From positions 1 through 64,000 of the forward strand of contig JAFQCL010000006.1 of the NCBI GenBank assembly GCA_017416425.1: a stretch of DNA of 64,000 nt. The letters run 5' to 3'. This stretch comes from Clostridia bacterium. Lineage in GTDB: Bacteria > Bacillota > Clostridia > Christensenellales > CAG-138. The notes under the pieces were generated by a model. That model was not told the origin of the DNA. It saw only the letters and a list, made by a program, of their open reading frames with translations, and searched no databases. Made by a program: the position numbers and the translations under genes. This document shows, piece by piece, positions 24,512-32,239 of this stretch. How positions within the stretch are numbered: position 1 is the stretch's first letter; the number at the start of each line of letters is the position of its first letter.

Positions 24512-25315
24512 TTAGCCAAGCAGACTGTTGATTATTGAGCACCATGAGTTATAGTCATTCGAACCCTGTACCGTCCTTAAAATCTGACCGTTTGAATCTA
24601 CAAAGAAGGTGTACGGCAGCGCATTTACGCTATAGGGGGTCATTATTGCCGCCTGAACCGAGGCATTATTTACAAGCACAGGAAGCCTCAAACCAAGCTG
24701 CTCTGCAATTGCTCTTCCGCCTTCAAGGGCATCTCTTGAATCCTGAAGTATTGTTACTATCTGCACCCTGCCGCCAAAGTGATCCTGAACGCGCTGTATG
24801 TCAGGAAGCTCGGCGATACAAGGTCCGCACCAGGTAGCCCACACATTTATCATAGTAAGACCGGCGTTTTGGAACATAGCGTTTGTATATGTTCTTCCGC
24901 TTAGTATATCAGTGGTGGAGAAATTAGCAAAGTCGCTCTGAGGCGGCTCGGGCGTTGGTGTGGGGGTTGGAGTCGGCGTGGGAGTAGGCTCGGGCGTTGG
25001 TGTGGGGGTTGGAGTCGGCGTAGGAGTGGGAGCTTCTGTCGGCTCCAAGGTGGGCATGTCGGTATTATCGGGCTCCTGTGTAGCGGGATCGGTCGGATCC
25101 GGCTCATCCGTGGGGTCCGTTACTTCATCACCTGTGGGTATGGGAGTGCCGGTGGGCTCTAAAGTTTCCTGTGCGTCCGGGGTTTCCTGCGGATCGGCTG
25201 TACCCGGCTGCGCGGTTATCTTGGGCGGATTGATCCTTGGAGTCAAATTACATCCGGTTGCAAACAGAGCTGCTACCATAACAATTATCAATATAAATCT
25301 ACCAGTTTTTATCAT
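24512..25315 (-). CDS. TlpA-like thioredoxin lipoprotein with Thr-Pro linker
   Basis: 267 aa. A lipoprotein signal peptide with lipobox FATGC (Cys22). A long Asp/Thr/Pro-rich linker includes a (TP)n run (~96-125). Then comes a TlpA/ResA-like thioredoxin domain with 'MINVWATWCGPCIAELPDIQ' (CGPC at ~163-166) and the cis-Pro segment 'NALPYTFFVDSNGQI'. It should be tethered to the outer face of the membrane and reduce or oxidise extracytoplasmic disulfides. It is the second gene of the operon, 72 bases after the dockerin thioredoxin and 24 bases before the CXXC peptide. Confidence 0.9.
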   Translation of the reverse strand: MIKTGRFILIIVMVAALFATGCNLTPRINPPKITAQPGTADPQETPDAQETLEPTGTPIPTGDEVTDPTDEPDPTDPATQEPDNTDMPTLEPTEAPTPTPTPTPTPTPEPTPTPTPTPTPTPEPPQSDFANFSTTDILSGRTYTNAMFQNAGLTMINVWATWCGPCIAELPDIQRVQDHFGGRVQIVTILQDSRDALEGGRAIAEQLGLRLPVLVNNASVQAAIMTPYSVNALPYTFFVDSNGQILRTVQGSNDYNSWCSIINSLLG

Positions 25316-25387
25316 TTTATTCCTTTTATCAGAGCAGCCCGAAATTACCTCGGGCTGCCGCTTCTTTCAATTTATTTTTATGATTTA

Positions 25388-26497
25388 TTACATTGAGGCA
25401 CGCAGTATGGCAAGTGCGTCCATAGCATTTACGGTGCCATTTCCATCGTAATCAGCTGCTGCCATCTGATCTTCTGTAAGCTCTATAGAGCCGAGCGAAG
25501 CACGAAGAGCCAAAAGTGCGTCCATTGCGCTGAGGCTGCCATCGCCGTTTATATCGCCGGAGCCGGGGTTAAGTTCGCCCTGTATGTACTGAGCGGTTAC
25601 ATCGAGGTTGCTGGTTATATTGGAGAAGTCAGCATCCCAACCGATGAAGCTGTAGCCTGCATGTTCGGGTACTTCAGGCTCCTGTGCGGCATTACCATGC
25701 TGCACATACTGTCTATCTATCCTCTCGCCGGTCACGCCATCGTAGAAGTCAACACGATAGGTTCTTGGTACATATGTAGCGGTTATGGTTCTATCGCTGT
25801 TAACATTGGTGTAATCACCTTCCCAACGGCCAAAGTTATAGCCCTCGTGCTCGGGAGCCGTTGGCAAAACGGCGTCCTGACCAAGCTCTACAGCCTGAAC
25901 CTCAATGACCTCATCGGTAAGGCCATCAACGAAAGTCACGTCAAATGTGGGATACTCGCCACCAAGCTGCTCAAAATAGGTTTCTATCATGCCAAAAAGC
26001 TGAGACTCGCTCATGGAGCCGACATGCTCACCTACGATTACGCCCTCATCGTTTATAAAAATCGTTGTGGGCAGCGCACCAAACGGTGTAACGGTGTTAT
26101 TTAGAATGGTGTCGGGGATAAGGTTCTGATAGGTGTATCCATGGTTCTGGAGATACTCGCGGCAGCTTTGAGGAGTACCGCCAAACCAGTTTTTAATAAC
26201 GCCCACTATCTGAACAGTGCCGGTACCTTCATAAAGCTCATGAGCGGCTTGGAAATAGGGCATTTCAGCAAGGCAGGGTCCGCAGCCGGTATCCCAGAAA
26301 TTAATGACCGTAAGGGTGGCCTGAGGGAATAAATCCGCACCGGTCACATTTTCGCCGGTTATAAGATCCGTGGTGTCAAAATCCCAAATGCTGTTGCCTA
26401 TGGCTACCTGAGGTGTTACGTCGAAGTTCGCGCTGGCAAAACTCATTACACCGAATACCATTGCGATTGCCAAAACGATTGATAGAAGTTTTTTCAT
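25388..26497 (-). CDS. Secreted thioredoxin with InlB/Flg_new repeats and a C-terminal dockerin
   Basis: 369 aa. Signal peptide (~1-23). A TlpA-like thioredoxin domain (~35-180) has CGPC at 72-75 in 'NFWDTGCGPCLAEMP' and cis-Pro in 'GALPTTIFIND'. Two InlB B-repeat/Flg_new modules (~186-243 and ~246-305) contain 'GYNFGRWEGDY' and 'GYSFIGWDADF'. A type I dockerin-like domain (~314-369) carries two calcium loops, DINGDGSLSAMDALLAL and DYDGNGTVNAMDALAIL. The combination predicts a secreted thiol oxidoreductase docked on the cell surface or a scaffold. No cohesin is recognisable in the window. It is the first gene of the operon, with AAAGGA upstream. Confidence 0.88.
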   Translation of the reverse strand: MKKLLSIVLAIAMVFGVMSFASANFDVTPQVAIGNSIWDFDTTDLITGENVTGADLFPQATLTVINFWDTGCGPCLAEMPYFQAAHELYEGTGTVQIVGVIKNWFGGTPQSCREYLQNHGYTYQNLIPDTILNNTVTPFGALPTTIFINDEGVIVGEHVGSMSESQLFGMIETYFEQLGGEYPTFDVTFVDGLTDEVIEVQAVELGQDAVLPTAPEHEGYNFGRWEGDYTNVNSDRTITATYVPRTYRVDFYDGVTGERIDRQYVQHGNAAQEPEVPEHAGYSFIGWDADFSNITSNLDVTAQYIQGELNPGSGDINGDGSLSAMDALLALRASLGSIELTEDQMAAADYDGNGTVNAMDALAILRASM

Positions 26498-26822
26498 GAT
26501 GCTGTATGATCCTTTCTTTTTTTGGACATGATGACGCCATGCCGCTTACATACAAGATATCATATTCGTCTTAAAAATGCAACACTTTTATGCTTTTTTT
26601 ATTACATATATATTGCCGGCATCCGTTTCCGTAAGTTCTATTGATTTTGCATAAAAATTTCTCGGAAAAAACTGCATTTTACAGCTTTTTCGCTATATAT
26701 GTCCCACTTTTTTCGTAAAATATTTTAATAGATTAAAACGTGCATATATCTCTTTTTTATCCATTTCAAAGGCTATATATCTTTGTTATCCGGCACATGC
26801 TTTACCTGCTTGGATATGATAT
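26498..26822. promoter_or_regulatory. Gene-free leader/promoter region of the redox operon
   Basis: On the minus strand -35 TTGCAT (26577-26582), 17-base spacer, -10 TATCTT (26554-26559) with an upstream TGa. The predicted 5' leader is ~50 bases. The remaining ~240 bases toward rlmB are AT-rich with no further structure seen. Confidence 0.7.
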
Positions 26823-26861
26823 AAAAGCCTTCGATCAACCTTATGATCAAAGGCTTTTTGC
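26823..26861. terminator. Terminator after rlmB
   Basis: AAAAGCCTTcGATC pairs with GATCAAAGGCTTTTT across a short loop. It is effective on the minus strand for rlmB and nearly symmetrical. Confidence 0.9.
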
Positions 26862-26872
26862 GTATTTTAAAT

Positions 26873-27928
26873 TTAAGCATCCTGCCTGCGCTTTTCAAAT
26901 ATAAGCACCGCAGCTGCCGCACTTGCGTTTAACGAGTCAATGCGCCCCATCATAGGTATCGATATCAAATAATCGCAGCGCTCCTTTACTATTCGGCTAA
27001 GTCCATCTCCTTCATTGCCTATAACAAGCCCAATGGCGCCCTTAAGGTCGACCTTTTGCGCGACTGTTCCCTCCATGTCAGCACCGGCTATCCAAAGACC
27101 TGCTTTTTTAAGCTCATCTATGGCTGATGATATGTTTGCCACGCGAGCGATCCTCATGTATGACGCAGCTCCCGCCGAAGCTTTAACAGCCCATGCATTC
27201 AGCGAGGCCGCTCGCCTTTTTGGGATTATGACGCCATGCGCGCCCGCGCATTCGGCGCTTCTTATTATGGAACCAAGGTTGTAAGGGTCCTCTATGCAGT
27301 CAAGCAGCACTATAAAGGGCGCTTCGCCGCGCTCCTTTGCGTAATTTAGCATATCCTCTATGGAACAATATTCGGCGCCGGGTATAAAAGCCACTATTCC
27401 CTGATGATTGCCTGTTTTGCCGCTATGTCCAAAGGGCATGCAGATATCATCCAGCCTTTGCCTGCTTACCTCCCGAACAATAAGGTTCCTGTCGCGCGCA
27501 AGGCCGATCAACTCGTTTAAAGAGCCATCCCTTGTTTCCGGTATGAGTATCTTATCGATGCTCCTGCCGCTCTTTATGGCCTCCTTAACGGCATTTCTGC
27601 CCATTATGATATTTGGAAGCAGCTCCTCTTCGCCGGGTCTTTCCTGCGCGTTGATGCCGGCTGCATCATTAAGCCGCTTGCCGCTTCTGTCAATATCCTG
27701 ATCCCTTTTTTTCTCGGTCTTAAAGCTGCCTTTTTCAGGGGCATAGCTTTTTTTCCTATCACCCTTAAAGCTGCCTTTTTTTGGATCGCAGTCCTTTCTA
27801 TTATCGCCTTTAAAGCCACCCTTTTCAAAAGTGTAGCTTCTTTTTCTGTCGCCGCTAAAGTCGTCTTTGCGTTTATCGCTGTTAAAGCCGCCTCTTGTAT
27901 CGCCGCTATTATGTGTGTATCGTGCCAT
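26873..27928 (-). CDS. rlmB: TrmH-family 23S rRNA 2'-O-methyltransferase (RlmB) with repetitive basic N-terminal tail
   Basis: 351 aa. Residues ~105-351 are a SpoU/TrmH methyltransferase: substrate-binding domain beginning 'IIMGRNAVKEAI', then 'LLDCIEDPYNLGSIIRSAECAGAHGVI', 'VIGNEGDGLSRIVKERCD' and 'IPMMGRIDSLNASAAAAVL', the three motifs of the knotted SAM site. The family usually 2'-O-methylates G2251 of 23S rRNA. The first ~100 residues are an added low-complexity tail of about 15-residue units such as KKGSFKGDRKKSYAPE, rich in Lys, Arg, Asp and Gly and probably disordered and RNA-binding. It follows mrnC by 20 bases. Confidence 0.9.
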   Translation of the reverse strand: MARYTHNSGDTRGGFNSDKRKDDFSGDRKRSYTFEKGGFKGDNRKDCDPKKGSFKGDRKKSYAPEKGSFKTEKKRDQDIDRSGKRLNDAAGINAQERPGEEELLPNIIMGRNAVKEAIKSGRSIDKILIPETRDGSLNELIGLARDRNLIVREVSRQRLDDICMPFGHSGKTGNHQGIVAFIPGAEYCSIEDMLNYAKERGEAPFIVLLDCIEDPYNLGSIIRSAECAGAHGVIIPKRRAASLNAWAVKASAGAASYMRIARVANISSAIDELKKAGLWIAGADMEGTVAQKVDLKGAIGLVIGNEGDGLSRIVKERCDYLISIPMMGRIDSLNASAAAAVLIFEKRRQDA

Positions 27929-27948
27929 TGTCTCTCCCTCGATATTAT

Positions 27949-28395
27949 TTAGTCTGTTTCCGCAGCGCTTTTGTTATGCAGTATCCATTCCATAAGCTGT
28001 CCCATGCGCTCATCTTTACCGCTAAGATAAAGGTAGCCGAGCAGCGCCTCAAGACCGGTCGCTATCCTATAGTCCGAAAGGTCTGCGTTCTTTGGTACGG
28101 TGGCCGACTGCGCGTTTCTGCCGCGCTTAAAAATGGCCATTTCCTCAGGCGAAAGTTCCTTTTCGATGCTCCGAAAGGCCATTGCCTGCGCCTTCGCGCA
28201 AACAAGCGACGAAGCTTTGACGTGCAGGCCATGCGCCGGGAGCGTGGTTGTACTTACAAGGTATGTACGCACAAAAAGATCGTATAGAGTATCACCGATA
28301 TAAGCAAGCACGAGCGGTGAATGCAAAGAGGGCAAAAGACTGCTTTTTTTGCCTATTGCCCTGCTTATCTCTTCAAATATGGAAGTATCAGCCAC
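27949..28395 (-). CDS. mrnC: Mini-ribonuclease III
   Basis: 148 aa. The RNase III-type catalytic domain lacks a dsRNA-binding domain: 'LVLAYIGDTLYDLFVRTYLV' holds the catalytic Asp, and 'NADLSDYRIATGLEALLGYLYLSG' the second acidic cluster. It processes 23S rRNA precursors in Firmicutes. The start is GTG 28395 (product beginning with the segment ADTSIFEEIS), with AAGGAAT upstream; a longer frame runs antiparallel to nothing but overlaps buk extensively and has no site. It overlaps the 3' end of buk by eight bases. Confidence 0.9.
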   Translation of the reverse strand: MADTSIFEEISRAIGKKSSLLPSLHSPLVLAYIGDTLYDLFVRTYLVSTTTLPAHGLHVKASSLVCAKAQAMAFRSIEKELSPEEMAIFKRGRNAQSATVPKNADLSDYRIATGLEALLGYLYLSGKDERMGQLMEWILHNKSAAETD

Positions 28396-29458
28396 GGTAT
28401 TCCTTCGGCTCCTCCTGCCCGGTGATGACACGCATTGCGCCGCTTGCAAGCGCCAAAAGCTCGTCCTCACCCGGATATACCTCAACAGGCGCCATAAAGC
28501 CCACATACTCCGTGATGGTATCTGTGATGAGCTTTCCGTATGCAAGACCACCCGTCAAAATGATTGCATCCACCTTGCCCTTGAGCGCAACGCACATAGC
28601 GCCTATCTGCTTTGCTACAGCATAGCACATGGCCTTTAGCACAAGCTGCGCTTTTTCATCGCCGCCAAGCGCCATATTCTCTACATCAAGGCAGTTGCTC
28701 GTACCAAAATATGCGACAAGACCGCCGGCCTTGGATGAAAACGCATGCATCTGCGCTTCGGTGTACTTACCGCTAAAGCACATCTTCACTATTTTATCCA
28801 CCTCAATGCTTCCACAGCGCTCGGGAGAGAAGGGGCCATCGCCATCGATTGCGTTATTTACATCGATCACCTTACCGAAGCTGTGCGCACCGACGGAAAT
28901 ACCGCCGCCAAGGTGGGCGACAACAAGGCAGCAGTCCTCATAGCGGGTATCGTGCTTTCTTGCATATTCTCTTGCGATGGATTTCTGGTTAAGCGCATGG
29001 AAAACGGAGGTCTTTTCAGCTTCGGGGATACCCGTAAGCTTTGCCTCCTTTACACGTTCATCGACCACCACCGGGTCAACTATAAATGCCGGTTTGCCAT
29101 AGCGCTGACCCAGCTCATGCGCGAAAATGCCGCCAAGCGCCGAAGCGTGCTTTGAAGCGGAGCCTGATCTTAGGTCTTTGAGCATGGTTTCATTTACGGT
29201 ATAGACGCCGCTTTCTACCGGCGCGATTATGCCGCCTCTTCCAACGAAAGCATCGAAGCTCTCAAGCGCAAAGCCCTTTTCGCTAAGGGTGTCCGTGATA
29301 GTCTTATACCTGATTGGAGCCTGATCCATTATGGTATCGCAGCCGGCAAAATCGGATGCCTTGTGTCTTATTGTGTGCGAAAGAACGCAGATACCGTCAT
29401 CAAATACACCCAGCTTGGTTGAAGTAGAGCCCGGGTTAAAACTTAAAATTCGCAACAT
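28388..29458 (-). CDS. buk: Butyrate kinase
   Basis: 356 aa. 'LSFNPGSTSTKLGVFDD' at the N-terminus is the acetokinase-family phosphate motif of butyrate kinase; 'VVAHLGGGISVGAHSFGKVIDVNNAIDGDGPFSPERCG' is its second signature. It converts butyryl phosphate and ADP to butyrate and ATP (or branched-chain homologues). The start is ATG 29458, behind AAGGAGAAC; a 21-residue-longer frame has no site. The usual partner phosphotransbutyrylase (ptb) is not beside it, so it may work with a distant ptb or on another acyl phosphate. It is first of the buk-mrnC-rlmB operon. Confidence 0.93.
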   Translation of the reverse strand: MLRILSFNPGSTSTKLGVFDDGICVLSHTIRHKASDFAGCDTIMDQAPIRYKTITDTLSEKGFALESFDAFVGRGGIIAPVESGVYTVNETMLKDLRSGSASKHASALGGIFAHELGQRYGKPAFIVDPVVVDERVKEAKLTGIPEAEKTSVFHALNQKSIAREYARKHDTRYEDCCLVVAHLGGGISVGAHSFGKVIDVNNAIDGDGPFSPERCGSIEVDKIVKMCFSGKYTEAQMHAFSSKAGGLVAYFGTSNCLDVENMALGGDEKAQLVLKAMCYAVAKQIGAMCVALKGKVDAIILTGGLAYGKLITDTITEYVGFMAPVEVYPGEDELLALASGAMRVITGQEEPKEYRG

Positions 29459-29756
29459 GCTATTGAAGTTCTCCTTAAATTTATTGCGATTTATTATAAC
29501 ACAACTGCTTTGTTTTCCCAATATATCTCTTTTAAATTACGATTTTGTATTTGATTTTGGGGTGTTTTATTAAAAAAACGGCAGATTGCCTGCTTAATTA
29601 CAGCAAAATTTTAGAAATTAACGAGTAGGATGAAAACTCAAAATAAATACGTATCCTTATTTACATAAGCGAGGGAAGAGGTATTACATTAAAGAGTGAT
29701 TTCAGCACCGTTGTTTGGCTTTGCGCGAAGTAAAAAAGGGGGGTAAAAAATTCAAA
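29459..29756. promoter_or_regulatory. Gene-free stretch with the buk promoter
   Basis: Minus-strand -35 TTGGGA (29516-29521), 17-base spacer, -10 TATAAT (29493-29498) preceded by TGt. The 5' leader is about 30 bases. The remaining ~230 bases are AT-rich; a GGGGGGTA run at ~29738 can pair with TACCCCC inside the neighbouring terminator. Confidence 0.65.
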
Positions 29757-29826
29757 AAAGCCCTAAACCACATATACCCCCATTTTTAACGGGGGTGTGG
29801 GCTCTAATCCTTAAGGGCTTAAAAAA
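29757..29826 (-). terminator. Nested two-stem terminator after the Cys-rich gene
   Basis: Outer stem AAGCCCT (29758-29764) with AGGGCTT (29814-29820). Inside it, ACCCCC pairs with GGGGGT, extended by CCAC/GTGG. On the minus strand the outer stem is followed by TTTTTTG, ~30 bases after the stop codon. Confidence 0.8.
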
Positions 29827-29848
29827 GCTTCCTAAAAAGAGATCAAAA

Positions 29849-30103
29849 TTAAAGCCGGCTGAGCCAGTGTGCGGGCTTGCTGTCATCGAAAGCGGCATTA
29901 CCGTATCCCTCATCAGCATCATCCTCGGGCAGCGAATCAAAACTGAGCCGCAATTGCTTTAATGCCTCGACTGAACGCGGCGTTTCATCCGCACTGTTGC
30001 AGGAAGTGCATGTAAATCCGCAGGATGGGCATACACATCCGCTCTTTAGTCCTCGTTCTGCTTGTACCATATAACTATCGCATAATACACAGCCGCATCT
30101 CAT
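29849..30103 (-). CDS. Small cysteine-rich (zinc-ribbon-like) protein
   Basis: 84 aa. The start is ATG 30103 with GGAGGTG upstream. Eight cysteines lie in the first 35 residues: C3, C5, C8, C23, C25, C28, C32, C35 (two C-x-C-x2-C groups plus C-x3-C-x2-C). They could bind one or two zinc ions or an Fe-S cluster. The C-terminal 45 residues are acidic and probably helical then disordered. It has its own promoter (TTGAAC-16-TATACT, 30158-30185) and terminator, downstream of yabQ. Not a family I can name; its place after yabP-yabQ may point to a sporulation role. Confidence 0.65.
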   Translation of the reverse strand: MRCGCVLCDSYMVQAERGLKSGCVCPSCGFTCTSCNSADETPRSVEALKQLRLSFDSLPEDDADEGYGNAAFDDSKPAHWLSRL

Positions 30104-30157
30104 GTAACACCTCCAAAATAAAGGCAGCAAGGATTAATGCTTGCCTGATATGATCTT

Positions 30158-30185
30158 AGTATATGCCGTTTTGAGCTTTGTTCAA
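30158..30185 (-). promoter_or_regulatory. Promoter of the Cys-rich gene
   Basis: Minus-strand TTGAAC (30180-30185), 16-base spacer, TATACT (30158-30163). A small GCAAG/CTTGC hairpin sits in the leader ahead of GGAGG. Confidence 0.6.
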
Positions 30186-30193
30186 CATGCTTT

Positions 30194-30526
30194 TTAGGCT
30201 TTTCCACTCTTTTTTTTATTTTTCTCTTTAAAAATGCGGTGAATGATCTCCCGGAAAAGACAGCCGGTAAAATGTCTCACTGTGAAAAAACCGATAAAAA
30301 ATACCGCCAGCATGTAAAGCGTAAAATTGCCGGAGGACAGGCGATAGAGCGTTAAAGCAAATATACCTCCCGTTATAAGCGAAAGCAGGATATCAAGCGC
30401 AATGTTCACCGGCTTGCTTTTAAAAATGTAGCGCAAAAGGCTCAAAGCATCCACAATGAGCCCCGCTACCATGCCGCCGTATATGCCGCCAAGTACCTCG
30501 TATATTTGTAGTAACGAATTGTTCAT
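30194..30526 (-). CDS. yabQ: Spore cortex biosynthesis protein YabQ
   Basis: 110 aa, mostly membrane-embedded. It begins with an amphipathic N-terminus, then a helix with 'GGIYGGMVAGLIVDALSLLRY', two further helices ('LDILLSLITGGIFALTLYRL' and 'YMLAVFFIGFFTVRHF'), and a basic tail. This order and the overlap with yabP are typical of YabQ, a sigma-E-controlled membrane protein needed for cortex formation. The ATG overlaps the yabP stop by four bases. The usual downstream divIC is not present here. Confidence 0.82.
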   Translation of the reverse strand: MNNSLLQIYEVLGGIYGGMVAGLIVDALSLLRYIFKSKPVNIALDILLSLITGGIFALTLYRLSSGNFTLYMLAVFFIGFFTVRHFTGCLFREIIHRIFKEKNKKKSGKA

Positions 30527-30822
30527 CTAAACATGCGTGAGAACAGCCCGCCGCGTCCTCTGTCATCGTCGCAGGCATATTGAAGCGCTATTATCTCACC
30601 CTCTATCAGCACCTGACCATCGTCTAAATTCAGTTTGGTAAGATGAAGCCCGTTTCCTTCAACGCGAAGCTCTCCTACATCCGTAAGCAACACTATCTCA
30701 ACATCGTTAAAGCTTGGTACATCCTTAACCCCTGATATGCTCATAAGCTCCCTGTTATCTATGTGTATCGAGTGCATACGGAGCCTTGCGCTGCTTCCCT
30801 CTATTATCGGTCTTTCCGGCAT
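30523..30822 (-). CDS. yabP: Sporulation protein YabP
   Basis: 99 aa. 'LRMHSIHIDNRELMSISGVKDVPSFNDVEIVLLTDVGELRVEGNGLHLTKLNLDDGQVLIEGEI' follows the YabP/YqfC pattern closely (h-x-NRExhxIxGVxxVxSF...T..G.L.I.G..L.I..L.L..G...hxG.I). In Bacillus it is required for cortex assembly. The start is set at ATG 30822, where the family's N-terminus begins. The ribosome-binding site is weak and an earlier start up to 30912 cannot be excluded. Confidence 0.85.
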   Translation of the reverse strand: MPERPIIEGSSARLRMHSIHIDNRELMSISGVKDVPSFNDVEIVLLTDVGELRVEGNGLHLTKLNLDDGQVLIEGEIIALQYACDDDRGRGGLFSRMFR

Positions 30823-30996
30823 ATCCTTTTTCCAACCTTTCCGTGTAAGTATTTTATGCTTTATTCTATTCACGTCATCCCGCCATATGCCGATGGCGAC
30901 CTTATGTGACATTATAAATGCTATTGAGATGTATTCGTTTCGGAGCTATAATAATAAGTAAGCTTAATAAAAATATTTGGGAGGTATAATCTGAAT

Positions 30997-32004
30997 ATGG
31001 AGTATGTGCAGCTTGGAAAAACAGGACTTTGTGTATCAAGGGTCGGCTTTGGAGGTATACCGATACAGCGCATCGATGCAGCGCGCACCGTTTCGCTTTT
31101 TGATACTCTGATCGAATGCGGAGTTAATTATATAGATACAGCCCGCGGTTATACCGTTAGTGAGGAGTATATAGGGCAGGCCATAAAAGGCAGGCGCGAT
31201 AAATTTATACTCGCAACAAAAAGCATGGCAAGAACCGATGAAGCTATGGCTCTTGACATTGAAACGAGCCTTAAAAATCTCGGCACAGACCATATAGAGC
31301 TTTATCAGGTGCATAATCCAAGCCTTGAGCAGCTAAATACCGTGATATCGCCAAATGGAGCGCTAAAGGCTCTTTTAAAGGCAAAGGCGGAGGGCAAAAT
31401 AGGAGCGATAGGCCTTACCGCGCATAGCCTTGAGGTGTTTGAGGCGGCGCTTGAGTGCGATTGGGTCGAGACCATAATGTTCCCCTACAGCATAGTTGAA
31501 ACACATGGCGAGACGCTTATAGCCGGATGCCGTGAAAAAGGCATAGGCTTTATAGCCATGAAGCCATTTGCGGGCGGAGCGCTTGACGATGCGGATATAG
31601 CGCTTGGGTATATATTGAATAATCCCGGTGTAAGCGTTGCGATACCCGGAATGTACAGCCCGGATGAGGTTAGAAAAAATACATCCGTATGTCCGCATGA
31701 GTTTTCGCCTTCGGAAACTGAGCGTATGCTTAAATTAAGGGAGGAGCTTGGAACCACCTTCTGCCGCAGATGCGGTTACTGCCTACCCTGCACAGCCGGT
31801 ATTGCCATACCCAATGTATTTACTTTTTCTGCTTATTTTGAACGCTACGGACTTGAGGATTGGGGTAGATCCAGATACTTATCCATGAGCGTTCAGGCTG
31901 ATGCCTGCATCTCCTGTGGAGTTTGCGAAACACGATGCCCCTATAATCTTCCCATAAGGGCTTTACTGAAAGAAAAACATTCCGCATTTTCGAAGGACAG
32001 CTAA
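30997..32004 (+). CDS. Aldo/keto reductase with C-terminal ferredoxin-type Fe-S domain
   Basis: 335 aa. The TIM barrel has the AKR markers 'LGKTGLCVSRVGFGGIPI', 'NYIDTARGYTVSEEYIGQAI' (catalytic Asp/Tyr), 'DHIELYQVHNPS' and 'AIPGMYSPDEV'. The C-terminus adds an Fe-S part with 'CRRCGYCLPCTAGIAIP' (~252-268) and 'CISCGVCETRCPYNLPI' (~305-321). Such proteins are widespread in anaerobes and probably exchange electrons with ferredoxin rather than NADPH alone. The substrate is unknown. TGGGAGG lies upstream. Confidence 0.9.
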   Translation: MEYVQLGKTGLCVSRVGFGGIPIQRIDAARTVSLFDTLIECGVNYIDTARGYTVSEEYIGQAIKGRRDKFILATKSMARTDEAMALDIETSLKNLGTDHIELYQVHNPSLEQLNTVISPNGALKALLKAKAEGKIGAIGLTAHSLEVFEAALECDWVETIMFPYSIVETHGETLIAGCREKGIGFIAMKPFAGGALDDADIALGYILNNPGVSVAIPGMYSPDEVRKNTSVCPHEFSPSETERMLKLREELGTTFCRRCGYCLPCTAGIAIPNVFTFSAYFERYGLEDWGRSRYLSMSVQADACISCGVCETRCPYNLPIRALLKEKHSAFSKDS

Positions 32005-32018
32005 AACTTACCGCGAAA

Positions 32019-32239
32019 AAGGAGCCACCCCCAAGAGGATGGCTCCCGCCATTATTATGACCATAACTTTCGTCTGGCGAAAATTTTCTTTCCTGTGGAA
32101 TTGGGACTGGTTTTGTGCTTGTATAAAATCGCAGGCGTAAGGGTGCGAAAGTCACAAAACACGGTTTGAAAATTTATTTTCAAACTTTTATCACCGCCAA
32201 AAGTCTGGTTACCACGCAAGTGGCGGTGGGAAGCGAAAC
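32019..32239. repeat. Intergenic stretch with hairpins and a dispersed repeat
   Basis: Contains GGAGCCA/TGGCTCC (32022-32047, possible terminator of the reductase gene). A copy of the repeat GGCGAAA..CTTTCCTGTGGAATTGG..GGTTTTG (32077-32114) is also found at 45603-45644. There is a perfect hairpin GTTTGAAAAT/ATTTTCAAAC (32164-32185), and an ACCGCCA/TGGCGGT stem (32193-32226). Confidence 0.65.

Noticed and set aside
24960..25451. Plus-strand frame coding a Gly-Val repeat protein
   Set aside because: It is the complement of the Thr-Pro linker of the TlpA lipoprotein and the end of the next gene. No ribosome-binding site, and the repeat simply mirrors the TP codons.
28396..28551. Extended N-terminus of Mini-III
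   Set aside because: The extra 52 residues are translated from the 3' end of buk in another frame, are Arg/Ser-rich and unlike the family. GTG 28395 has a ribosome-binding site.
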